64,000 nucleotides of DNA, taken from positions 22,329 through 86,328 of the forward strand of contig JADGDU010000020.1 in NCBI GenBank assembly GCA_016744705.1, written 5' to 3'. This document shows, in pieces, positions 19,701-25,781 of the stretch. How positions within the stretch are numbered: position 1 is the stretch's first letter; every line of letters begins with the position of its first letter. The notes under the pieces were generated by a model. It was given only the letters and a program-made list of their open reading frames with translations, searched no databases and was not told the origin of the DNA. The translations under genes and the position numbers were made by a program. Source of the stretch: Candidatus Krumholzibacteriia bacterium (GTDB taxonomy: Bacteria; Krumholzibacteriota; Krumholzibacteriia; LZORAL124-64-63).

Positions 19701-20276
19701 CGCATTTTTGGCGGCGGTGGACAGGACGTTGATTCCGGTTGGTTCCGTTCCTCGAACATCAATGTCAGTTACAAACACAGTAAAACTGTCAACAACATCA
19801 CGCCCATCAGTTATAATCCGAGCACCAGTACGACGTTTAGTCCCCGATGGTCTTTTACCTTTCACAGTGGCTTGAACGCCACTCTGACCACGACTGTTGG
19901 TAACGACTATGGTCTTAACAATGGTGTGGTTACGGAAAACTCGAAAATGCGTGTGGGCGTTCAGGTCCGTCATCAATTTAAGGCTCAGGCTTTTCTGGCC
20001 AGAATGGGCTTGTACCGACCGGGTAGCAATCCTTCCATCACTATGGATGTTGATGTGAGTTATTCCAATGATACCACGGAACGATTCAATCCTGGCAGCC
20101 TGGCTTCCACGCCCACGGGGCAAGCGCGCTTTGGTGTCAATCCCCGGTTCAGTTATCAAGTAACCAGGAACCTCAGCGGGGCTCTGACGTTCACTTTCAG
20201 CCGGAGCAAAGACAAAGCCAGCAACCTGACCACAACTTCCCTGGGACTTGGAGTGGAGGCCACATTTGTCTTCTAA
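13743..20276 (+). CDS. sprA: SprA/Sov-family T9SS outer-membrane translocon
   Basis: A 2177-residue protein of the SprA family, which forms the giant outer-membrane pore of the type IX secretion system. TTG 13743 has AAGGAGAG eight bases upstream. A signal peptide follows (RRSPFTILLALLWVMAAAPAQA, cut near residue 47). Beta-rich repeats run throughout. The family motif GQVYLEDFEG is at ~875-885, and a polar Gln/Glu-rich coiled stretch (KQKMIEQELRLQQREERR) lies at ~1785-1850. The C-terminus ends in alternating strands and Phe (LGLGVEATFVF), as outer-membrane barrels do. Length is close to the usual 2300-2500. Its likely cargo in this window is the C25 protein at 61263. A glutaminyl-cyclase-like gene follows directly. 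Confidence 0.9.
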   Translation: MKLIFGSMEAGVPHSGQSFFLPKNRRSPFTILLALLWVMAAAPAQADPDYQGRLFYGLDPVITATDNPRLLGVERMIMRQRLLNVGIDPLKDAGKNPELKDGFRKFWVEKSNVDLEHKERLVEYNRMLGFVTTIEYPKFFYLFPVPETLPGGIVYYPPRPMGDSVVKLFVDDIEAGGERFRALDRVMIRDQLLGGNRVGKSAEDDGLINLTIPIKLPRTLEKIIGRGEKTRIKITGRERIAISGESTVVNPFIPTERVTSQSLFPSLDMEQELQVNLSGVIGEKIIIEVDHNSAALGPDATKIKLMYQGDEDEVIKTIETGDVGLTLPGSQLLGYSSNKSGLFGIKVTGQVGRADFTTVVSKQKAESSSKSFNSKGGEVEDITILSGNYLNNRFFKLDLPSGYVYPPVSDSPGRDPTAERIYPPSIKVYRMMGVGPEGTRDVRNVAAYVDPTGVFWNNPTNDPGIPDPDFSSPYKYATRWREIDYDLMLDVDGNLVALDMRSQMLDEDVLAVVYTVVDAEDNELYRVGDTPGVDEDSRVPLPNEEQVYYRMKLLKAPVNQKEPYTFYYVLRNIYSLGGGNIDIETFELKIERNTTSDNFPYQDENEIPYIEIFGLDQKNAQNVDGPDGLVDKTDGAIFDMRKGLLKFPLNFPTPFSAGYDAYEYYSSDVAWDGDPDSFLKVNQHGELYDPDFLPTDYHQYNSFRLVATHAATASSFNLGVSNIEEGSEVVTLDGRTLVKDVDYEIDYTFGQIELKGDAANLTPDSKVGVTYQYAPFFGGGQTNLLGLNVNYDLGRESTLATTWLYQSESIVGEKAKLGEEPSKTLVGNVLFGHTLKPYFLTHVANFLSLRNTERESSIQFNVEAAISMPDPNTKGQVYLEDFEGVDASDVISLTRIGWAYGAQPFLGERYSMQNPSDNRVFLPENRVDDVRWFIPKERTERRMLNPSLVNQERGETQQVMDLFLRDDDGVWDADDWGGITRGLSKTGTDFSKAQFIEIWVNDGVPELAERTGKLHIDFGYINEDGFWPLADPSDPDSRVVGFHEQEDGILPESPADGVFSYEEDIGLDGHGDTGPQRYQADYEIDGDSPYPYINGSAKNSREDNEDINKSGSLDRDDGYFTTVIDLQDSEALVDVVYDYEDDYPSDVAELRSEGIAWRKYRVRVGDIDTVSVGIQPNIQAVTHTRIWYENDDPVAASDEVHLQLSEFKFLGSRWEREGVRRTEGEILLTAGERLPGEEFFLGEVNNKENSDYYSPFSVNEVQNIPEKEQALVLDYGNLQQGHMVRASKQVSPRGDDYTAYREMSWYWYNPRANQADLDLFFRVGSDTLNYYEVNYKFADSARKTEWKPMTVNIAELSNVKNGEVADNGDIHGTIGDTRTGDVYDVRVVGRPDLRLVRSYYWVVANNDLSEDASGYFYMNDVKLEGVKTDTGWAQSAGVRLNMADVYKLDFDWSKTDAEFHGLDQRTGTGQTSEDWNISTNLNVNDFIPMAGFKLPISGSRRQSIIRPKYETNSDIEILEEDTRNSLSEIETQERFSARLNRSPSKGAIPRYLVDPWVVLASGSRSSRRGPVDERDQKNLQGSVNYDLRIPGNYHLGDYPLLRHLPVIKGVNIVPAKVAMGANFTSTYTATRTINYDGTISDRPTTQTRPAVLTADLEYDPLDIVNLALSGTSERDLLREAMKYGVNIGAENKRMYDVRMTVTPPLAKTMPRGKLFYPFRAAANGLKSLKPSVQFTGSFIDDHNPNIPQAGDPSGTRSISNSNRWDVRLSLPLGNIFKKVVPEKKYDAAQKQKMIEQELRLQQREERRGGVTEETEFPAEWADLPPDERARLEEEFILEQAEERMAAEREMQGSQPDVTQEESGPGLNLGTVYNVVFNPLRKIKPIKITFSEDRSSTYGRIYSDIPFWYKTAFQTELDIPDSTYMSHGLQSRQTINLSTSTQLARTISLDVKYSQKLSDRVQISSSSRGYQQDWPDASLALSGLEKWRIFGGGGQDVDSGWFRSSNINVSYKHSKTVNNITPISYNPSTSTTFSPRWSFTFHSGLNATLTTTVGNDYGLNNGVVTENSKMRVGVQVRHQFKAQAFLARMGLYRPGSNPSITMDVDVSYSNDTTERFNPGSLASTPTGQARFGVNPRFSYQVTRNLSGALTFTFSRSKDKASNLTTTSLGLGVEATFVF

Positions 20277-21228
20277 AGTGAAAAGCCGTGATCGTGCTTA
20301 TGCATGGGCTCTTGCGGCATTGTCATTCGTGATGGCCATCAACACAGGCTTCATTCAGGCCGCCGAACCAGCAGCTTTTTCTGGTGAACGCGCCATGGAG
20401 TTGTTGATTGAACAAACGTCCATGGGGCCGCGTACTCCCGGATCGGTGGGCAATCTCGAGCTCCGTGAATTGATCATCACCAAAGCCCGCCAAAGTGGTT
20501 TGAAAGTTCAAACACATATTTTCACCAGCGAAATGCCTTTGGGGAATTCCCCGGTTGAGCTTTGCAACGTGATTGTTTCGGCTGGACCGGAAGGCTCGGG
20601 AGCAGGGCCCCGTTTATGGCTGGGTGCGCACTTTGATACCCGACCAATCAGCGATAAGGACCCAGACATCCTTTTGCGGGAAAAGCCCCTGGTGGGTGCC
20701 AATGATGGTGCCAGCGGTGTGGCGGTTCTTTTGCACCTGATGGAGTTGTTGGCTCAGAAGGCCCCGGCTGTGGGGGTCGATCTTCTCTTTTTTGACGGCG
20801 AAGATTCAGGCATCAACGGCAGCCCGAATACTTATTGCATCGGTAGCCAGCGGTTGGCCTCAACTTTAGGTGATTTCAGTAATCCTCTCAGTGGACTGCA
20901 ATGTGAGGGATTGATTCTCTTGGATATGATCGGTGATCGGGATCTCCTTATTCCCATGGAGGGATATTCCGCACGCAATGCTCCTGCCTTTACGGAGAAA
21001 GTCTTTAAACGGGCCACTGATCTGGGTTTATCTGCATTTTCCACATCTGTGGGACCGTCGGTCTATGATGACCATGTGCCTTTCTTGCAGCAGGGGATCC
21101 CAGCAGTAGATCTCATTGATTTTCAGTTTCCCCATTGGCACACCACTGCTGATATTCCTGAAAACTGCAGCGCGGCCAGTTTGTATCAGGTGGGGACTCT
21201 GGTGACGGATCTTGTCTACAACCGGTGA
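20266..21228 (+). CDS. M28-family peptidase, glutaminyl-cyclase-like
   Basis: A ~320-residue exported protein with an N-terminal hydrophobic segment (WALAALSFVMAINTGFIQAA). The M28 zinc site is complete: His in GAHFDTR, Asp in GANDGASG, Glu in FFDGEDSG, Asp in LLDMIGD and His in HWHTTADIP. The FFDGED form and overall length match glutaminyl-peptide cyclotransferases better than aminopeptidases. Such enzymes turn N-terminal Gln into pyroglutamate on secreted proteins and are known partners of T9SS bacteria. TTG 20266 is preferred because GGAGG lies six bases upstream, overlapping the sprA end; GTG 20278 is an alternative. The cyclase call is an inference; peptidase activity cannot be excluded. 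Confidence 0.78.
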   Translation: MSSKVKSRDRAYAWALAALSFVMAINTGFIQAAEPAAFSGERAMELLIEQTSMGPRTPGSVGNLELRELIITKARQSGLKVQTHIFTSEMPLGNSPVELCNVIVSAGPEGSGAGPRLWLGAHFDTRPISDKDPDILLREKPLVGANDGASGVAVLLHLMELLAQKAPAVGVDLLFFDGEDSGINGSPNTYCIGSQRLASTLGDFSNPLSGLQCEGLILLDMIGDRDLLIPMEGYSARNAPAFTEKVFKRATDLGLSAFSTSVGPSVYDDHVPFLQQGIPAVDLIDFQFPHWHTTADIPENCSAASLYQVGTLVTDLVYNR

Positions 21229-21361
21229 AGAGTGGAGAAAGGGTTGAAGGGCATTCCTTTTTCATTTTCTGAAAACTTTGCTAAATCTTTTTTTTCCCGG
21301 GCCGATCTTTCTAGTATGGAATGAAGTGGATTGTCTTGGATTTGAACTGAAGGAGCGGGGA

Positions 21362-21997
21362 ATGATTACAACGTGCACCAACTGCCAGGCGCGTTATCAA
21401 CTGGAAAATGAAAAGATTCCAGCCAGAACGATCAAAGTGCGCTGTCCGGGTTGCCAGGGTGTTTTTGCTTTGGATGGAACCTTGGCCCAGGTTGAAGAAA
21501 CGCCTGCACCGCCGGTCATGGAATTTGAGACCACGGCTGCGTTTGAATCTCCTGTTATTCCCGAAGTCGCCCCCCCTGTAAAGGTGACCCCGGAGCCAGT
21601 GGCTATCGAGCAGCCTGCCGCAGTGGTGGAGCCTGAAAGCGCATCTCCTTTCACAGTGGAAAGTACTCCCACTCCGGTACCAGCTGCTGAGCCTGTTTCT
21701 GTCGCCGCCGCAGTGGCCACTCTTGATGAACCCGCTCCTGCCACTGGTTCCACTAGGCGCCGCCGCTGTAAAGAGGAAATGATGGCCCGGGCTCTTGTGT
21801 CTGATATTTTGGTTTACAATCGCGAAACCCGGGACACGGGCCTGGAAGAGGGGAACCTGCTGGAAGCCCTCGGCGGAGAAATCAAAAAGAGTTGGGAATT
21901 ATACAAGGAAAAAGTGACCCCCGAAGTGGCTAATAGCACCACGTACTTCCGGGAAGCTCTCAATGAAATTCTGGCCGATGGTGAGCAAATCTTCTAG
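21362..21997 (+). CDS. MJ0042-type zinc-ribbon protein with Pro/Ala/Val-rich linker
   Basis: A 211-residue protein. Residues 1-40 form an MJ0042 zinc ribbon (TCTNCQARYQL ... VRCPGCQGVF) with four Cys. A long low-complexity Pro/Ala/Val/Glu linker follows (~45-135), then a basic patch (TRRRRCKEE) and a conserved-looking helical C-terminus (MMARALVSDILVYNRE, ~140-211). Such proteins often carry a C-terminal regulatory or membrane module in delta-proteobacteria and FCB; no membrane span is seen here. ATG 21362 has GGAGCGGGG upstream. Function unknown. Confidence 0.75.
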   Translation: MITTCTNCQARYQLENEKIPARTIKVRCPGCQGVFALDGTLAQVEETPAPPVMEFETTAAFESPVIPEVAPPVKVTPEPVAIEQPAAVVEPESASPFTVESTPTPVPAAEPVSVAAAVATLDEPAPATGSTRRRRCKEEMMARALVSDILVYNRETRDTGLEEGNLLEALGGEIKKSWELYKEKVTPEVANSTTYFREALNEILADGEQIF

Positions 21998-22020
21998 CTA
22001 CCTGCCTGCCTGTAAACACA

Positions 22021-22057
22021 AAAAAGCCCCACCAATAATGGTGGGGCTTTTTTGTGA
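22021..22057 (+). terminator. Rho-independent terminator (bidirectional)
   Basis: AAAAAAGCCCCACC-AATAAT-GGTGGGGCTTTTTT: an eight-base GC-rich stem extended by A/T runs on both sides. It serves the zinc-ribbon gene (+) and the small unknown gene (-). Confidence 0.93.
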
Positions 22058-22060
22058 GAA

Positions 22061-22501
22061 TCAGTCGGACCATTTGTCCTGGCTGATTTCACTGAGAATA
22101 TCATCGATCTGCTGGCGAACCCTCACATTGTGATCTGGTTCAAAGAGGGCCTGTTTGACCCGACCCTGATCATCCTTCTTCACGTACCGTAAGGCCTGGA
22201 TATCTTCCATGGACATGAGAATGTCTTTGCTCACTCTTACTTCAAGGGCAATGCCATCCTGATTTTTCGGGGGGTTATGATAAGGATGCATCCCATTGCC
22301 CCAGCCATGCACCACCATGGAACAGAGCAGGGCCCGGAAAGTATTTTGCCCCTGGACAGTATCAAGGTCAAAATTTCCACCCACTCTATCAGTCACGGAA
22401 TCAATCACGGCGCACAGTTTATGGGAAAGATCATCTTGAATTTCCAACTGTAATAAGCGGGAAAACATGGTTTTCAGGATTTTGTCAGTGTTCGTGGACA
22501 T
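22061..22501 (-). CDS. Conserved-looking hypothetical protein
   Basis: A 146-residue soluble, mostly helical protein with no signal peptide or recognised domain. It has one notable segment, MVVHGWGNGMHPYHNPP, rich in His, Gly and aromatic residues near the middle, and an acidic, charged C-terminus. ATG 22501 is chosen because GGAGTGG lies upstream; ATG 22513 is an alternative. It is transcribed away from the MglA-like gene, and the gap between them holds sigma-54-like sites in both directions and an inverted repeat. That placement suggests joint regulation, but the function is unknown. Confidence 0.6.
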   Translation of the reverse strand: MSTNTDKILKTMFSRLLQLEIQDDLSHKLCAVIDSVTDRVGGNFDLDTVQGQNTFRALLCSMVVHGWGNGMHPYHNPPKNQDGIALEVRVSKDILMSMEDIQALRYVKKDDQGRVKQALFEPDHNVRVRQQIDDILSEISQDKWSD

Positions 22502-22583
22502 CGGCCACTCCATTCCATCGGTTGTACCAGGTCCAGTCTTCCCCTGGGGTAGGCTGGTGTTGATTGCTATGTCTTCCTAATTA

Positions 22584-22599
22584 AGCAAGTTCTTTGCCC
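22584..22599 (-). promoter_or_regulatory. Possible sigma-54 promoter for the gene at 22061-22501
   Basis: Read on the minus strand: GGGCAAAGAACTTGCT. It has the GG and GC dinucleotides at correct 10-base spacing and a perfect TTGCT -12 element, but only a partial -24 element. The predicted start of transcription is near 22573, about 70 bases before the gene. Confidence 0.4.
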
Positions 22600-22641
22600 A
22601 AAATGTCATTATGAGGAAGTTCGGATGATTTGGCAAAGAAC
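22589..22641. repeat. Inverted repeat between divergent genes
   Basis: Ten-base perfect arms GTTCTTTGCC (22589-22598) and GGCAAAGAAC (22632-22641) with a 33-base spacer. It lies 13-65 bases upstream of the perfect sigma-54 site and overlaps the weaker one on the other strand. It may be an operator or enhancer half-site pair, or a by-product of two -24-like elements. Confidence 0.5.
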
Positions 22642-22653
22642 CGTAGTTTATGT

Positions 22654-22669
22654 TGGCACGAGGATTGCT
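22654..22669 (+). promoter_or_regulatory. Sigma-54 (-24/-12) promoter, perfect consensus
   Basis: TGGCACGAGGATTGCT matches the consensus TGGCACG-N4-TTGCW at every fixed position. The predicted start is near 22680, giving a ~54-base leader before the TTG of the MglA-like gene. RpoN is encoded at 354-1781. Confidence 0.85.
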
Positions 22670-22733
22670 TTTGAATTTGTGTGCATGACCAATTTTTACG
22701 TTTATCCATTGGCCGTCCAGCGGAGGCTCAGAC

Positions 22734-23546
22734 TTGTCAACCGTCACTCAAACTGCTACCAAAACGTGCCGATTGCTGTATTACGGCCCGGCTGGGGCAG
22801 GTAAGCGTGAAAATTTACGGTTGATCAATCGATCCTTACCTCCCCAGCACCGTCTCAATCTGGCTTCTGGTGACCCTGAACGGCAAATTGCGTTTCGCCT
22901 GAAAACGGAAAAAGACGGCGAATGGCAAGTGTTAGTGCAAAGCATTGATGCAGGAATGGAGAAATATCCCACAGCGGGACTGGAAAACACTCCACCATTT
23001 GATGGAATTATTTTTGTCGTTTCTTCCTGTACTAACCAATTGGACCATTCACTGGCGGCCCTTGAAGGCTTGAAGGGGTATCTCGATTCCTGGAATCTGG
23101 ATTTGATGAATGTTCCGGTGGTGATCCAATATAACGGTCGTGATGAATCACAAATGCTCCCCATAGACCGGCTGGAGAGTTTGCTCAACCCGTGGGGGTT
23201 GCTTTCTTTCCCGGCCAGCAGCCAGCGGGATGAAGGTATTCGGGAAACTTTAAAATCCATTCTGGGGTTGACTGTTAACCATCTCAAAATGAATTCTGTT
23301 GCACCCTCTGCTGCGAGGCCAAATTCGTCACGGCAAAACAAGGTTAAAACAGCGGATAAATCCCTGGATCTGGAATATGGACCGCCCATCCCAGGAACAG
23401 ACATTCCCGCCGGGGTGGACGGCAGCGGCAAAGCCATTTTTAATGATACACCTACACCGTTGATCTTGCCGGTGCAGATCCATCGAGACATGTTGGATTC
23501 TGATGGGAAAATTAATATTCTCCTTGAAGTGGAAATCATCGATTAG
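22734..23546 (+). CDS. MglA-like small GTPase, degenerate nucleotide site
   Basis: A 270-residue protein. Residues ~10-185 follow the MglA/Ras-like fold: RLLYYGPAGAGKRENL at the start, FDGIIFVVSS in the G3-G4 interval and VPVVIQYNGRDE where MglA has VIQYNKRD. Key residues are altered. The P-loop is GPAGAGKR with Arg replacing the Mg-binding Ser/Thr, no PGQ/DxxG switch II motif is visible, and NKxD has become NGRD. The ~85-residue C-terminal tail has no known domain. TTG 22734 has GGAGG seven bases upstream. MglA controls polarity and gliding; this copy is probably a non-hydrolysing partner or scaffold. It is expressed from a sigma-54 site. Confidence 0.72.
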   Translation: MSTVTQTATKTCRLLYYGPAGAGKRENLRLINRSLPPQHRLNLASGDPERQIAFRLKTEKDGEWQVLVQSIDAGMEKYPTAGLENTPPFDGIIFVVSSCTNQLDHSLAALEGLKGYLDSWNLDLMNVPVVIQYNGRDESQMLPIDRLESLLNPWGLLSFPASSQRDEGIRETLKSILGLTVNHLKMNSVAPSAARPNSSRQNKVKTADKSLDLEYGPPIPGTDIPAGVDGSGKAIFNDTPTPLILPVQIHRDMLDSDGKINILLEVEIID

Positions 23547-23588
23547 CATCCTGTTGACCCAGGCCTTGATCTGGGGTAAATTGCAGGC

Positions 23589-24461
23589 ATGAAACAACAA
23601 CCAGAAAATACTTCCCATTCAGCCGAAGCCAATACTTCCCTTGCCGAAATCTTCCGCAATGGTCATGAGGCCGAACTGTCCGGGCGTTTTGAAGAAGCCC
23701 GCATGGCCTATGAAGTGGGGTTGAACTCATCGCCCCAACAACACCCTTGGCGTTATCGTTTGGGTTGTGTGCTGATGAAGATGGAATTGAATGCTGACGC
23801 TGAACTGTGTTTCCTTAAGGCTGTGGAGCAAGCCCCTGGAACCGAGGCCTATTTGACAAATCTGGGGGTGAGTTTGGATCGGCAAGGGCGCCGTGACGAC
23901 GCTGTCCGGGCGTATCGCCGGGCCATTCATCAAGGGGGTGAGAGTCCCGTGGCTCACCACAACTTGGGCACCATCTACGCTGAAGAGGGGCGTGTCACCG
24001 AAGCCATTAATGCTTTTGAATCCGCCATTGCATTGGAGCCTGATGCCGAAGGTTTTCATAATCTGGGATTGGTCCATTTTGGAAACAATGATTTTGTCCG
24101 GGCTCTGGCTTGTTTTGAGCAGGCCTTTACTCACGATACTGATTTTGCCGTGGGTCATTATTATGCAGGATTGTGTTTGAAAAAAACCGGAGTTTATGAG
24201 GAAGCCTGCCGTCGCTTCCAGCAGGCCCACAGCCTGAACCAAAATCTGATGCGGGTGCCTTTCCATTTGGGAATCTGCTTACATAAAATGGAAAAATATA
24301 CCGAAGCCAGGGAAAAGCTTGAGCAAGCCCTGGGGTTTTTCCCGGAAGATGGCCGGATCCATTACCAGGTGGCCTTAACCTGTGATGCCCTTGGTTTGCC
24401 ACAGGAGGCCCGCCAGCATTACAGCCAGGCCCGCGCTGCCCGAAGTGGTGGTTTGGGTTAA
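23589..24461 (+). CDS. TPR-repeat protein
   Basis: A 290-residue protein made of about seven tetratricopeptide repeats, with clear units such as AEAYLTNLGVSLDRQGRRDDA, VAHHNLGTIYAEEGRVTEA and EGFHNLGLVHFGNNDFVRA (each shown only in part). It has no signal peptide or membrane span, so it is likely a cytoplasmic scaffold for protein contacts. It lies 42 bases after the MglA-like gene on the same strand and is probably in the same sigma-54-driven transcript. TPR proteins are known partners of MglA-type systems, so a functional pair is possible but not shown. Confidence 0.85.
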   Translation: MKQQPENTSHSAEANTSLAEIFRNGHEAELSGRFEEARMAYEVGLNSSPQQHPWRYRLGCVLMKMELNADAELCFLKAVEQAPGTEAYLTNLGVSLDRQGRRDDAVRAYRRAIHQGGESPVAHHNLGTIYAEEGRVTEAINAFESAIALEPDAEGFHNLGLVHFGNNDFVRALACFEQAFTHDTDFAVGHYYAGLCLKKTGVYEEACRRFQQAHSLNQNLMRVPFHLGICLHKMEKYTEAREKLEQALGFFPEDGRIHYQVALTCDALGLPQEARQHYSQARAARSGGLG

Positions 24462-24530
24462 TACGCCGCTGTTACGATCTTCTCCTTTGTTGTGTTTTCT
24501 GCATGATCTTTAACTTGATGAGGTGTTTGT

Positions 24531-25319
24531 GTGTCTGAGTTTTTGAATATGATTTTACTGGCCATCATCCAGGGCCTGACAGAATTCCTGCCTGTTTCCA
24601 GTTCCGGGCATCTGGTTCTTACCCAACATTTCCTTGGCGCCCAGGAGGGGGATATCTTTTTCGATATAGTCCTGCATGTGGGGACCTTGGGTTCAGTTGT
24701 TGTGGTCTATTGGAAGGAAATCCGTCGCCTGTTGCGTTTCGATAAACCGGCTATGGGGTACATCATCAGTCTGGTCATTGGAACTTTGCCGGCTGTGGTG
24801 GTGGGGCTGACTGCTAAGGATTTCATTGAGGGCCTTTTTCACAGTCCACTTTTTGCTGCAGGAGGGTTGCTGGCGACCTCTCTGGTACTCTTTTCCACAA
24901 AGTTTTCCAAAGATAGTGGTGGGGCTCTACCGGAACCTTGGGAGCCATCTGCCGTTCCTCCGGTGAAAGCTCTACTCATTGGCTTGGCTCAGTCCATCGC
25001 CATTCTTCCCGGGATTAGTCGATCAGGTTCTACCATTGCCACTTCCTTGTGGATTGGTTTGCCTCGGGCCGAAGCCGCCCGTTTCAGCTTTCTGCTTTCC
25101 ATTCCGGCCATTGGTGGTGCTTTGGTATTGCAGCTCTTGGGGGGAGAGTTTACGGGGCGCGGTGACTTGGGTCTGCTTGCTCTGGCTGCTCTGGCTGCTT
25201 TTGGCGTGGGCCTGTTGGCCATCCGTTGGACGGCCCTGGCCGTGGTGCAATCCCATTTCTGGAAGTTCAGTATCTATTGCCTAGTAGCGGGTTTGGTGGC
25301 TTTTTCCATCTTGCTGTGA
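24531..25319 (+). CDS. uppP: Undecaprenyl-diphosphatase UppP/BacA
   Basis: A 262-residue integral membrane protein of eight or so spans. It carries the family's two active-site motifs, GLTEFLPVSSSGHL (~15-28) and PGISRSGSTIATSL (~163-176). It removes a phosphate from undecaprenyl diphosphate to recycle the lipid carrier used for peptidoglycan, O-antigen and other polymers. The start is GTG 24531. Its stop abuts the stop of the convergent CheY-like gene with no gap. Confidence 0.95.
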   Translation: MSEFLNMILLAIIQGLTEFLPVSSSGHLVLTQHFLGAQEGDIFFDIVLHVGTLGSVVVVYWKEIRRLLRFDKPAMGYIISLVIGTLPAVVVGLTAKDFIEGLFHSPLFAAGGLLATSLVLFSTKFSKDSGGALPEPWEPSAVPPVKALLIGLAQSIAILPGISRSGSTIATSLWIGLPRAEAARFSFLLSIPAIGGALVLQLLGGEFTGRGDLGLLALAALAAFGVGLLAIRWTALAVVQSHFWKFSIYCLVAGLVAFSILL

Positions 25320-25694
25320 TCAGGTGCACACCGGGACCCTCAAATGTTCCAGGGTCTCGGTGACTCTTTCCTGATCAAAAGGTTTGATGATGAAATCTTT
25401 GGCTCCGGCCTTTATGCAGGCCAGGACTTGTTCCTTTTGGCCAAGGGCAGTGATCATCACCACGTTGGCAGCTGGGTCGTACTTGATGATTTGTTTCAAT
25501 GCGTCCAAGCCATCGACCACGGGCATGGTAATATCCAGCAGGACCAGATCCACATCCTTTTGGCGATATTGCTGCACTGCCTCGGCTCCATCACTGGCTT
25601 CGGCGGCCACTTCCAGGCCCATATCTTCCACGATATCCCGGAGCATCATCCGCATAAAATCTGCGTCATCTACGATGAGGACGGCGTTGCTCAA
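25320..25694 (-). CDS. CheY-like single-domain response regulator
   Basis: A 124-residue receiver domain only. The acidic pair is Asp9-Asp10 (LIVDDADF), the phospho-acceptor Asp sits in VLLDITMPV (~54), Thr in MITALGQ and Lys in FIIKPFD. All catalytic residues are present. No output domain is attached, so it should signal by protein binding, as CheY does. No histidine kinase or chemotaxis genes are visible nearby. TTG 25694 has GGAGGT upstream. The gene begins 87 bases after the membrane/TPR gene on the same strand. Confidence 0.92.
   Translation of the reverse strand: MSNAVLIVDDADFMRMMLRDIVEDMGLEVAAEASDGAEAVQQYRQKDVDLVLLDITMPVVDGLDALKQIIKYDPAANVVMITALGQKEQVLACIKAGAKDFIIKPFDQERVTETLEHLRVPVCT
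25329..25362 (+). terminator. Possible terminator hairpin for uppP inside the cheY-like gene
   Basis: Twelve-base arms CACCGGGACCCT / AGGGTCTCGGTG (one G-U wobble on the plus strand) with a ten-base loop, starting ten bases after the uppP stop. There is no U-run, so it could slow polymerase or mark a 3' end rather than be a full intrinsic terminator. Confidence 0.4.
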
Positions 25695-25781
25695 CTTGCA
25701 CCTCCGGTTAGAGTTAAATTGTTGTTCAAAGATTGGATCGACATGGGGGGCAGGGACTTTAGCCTGGGGATGATTGAGGCT

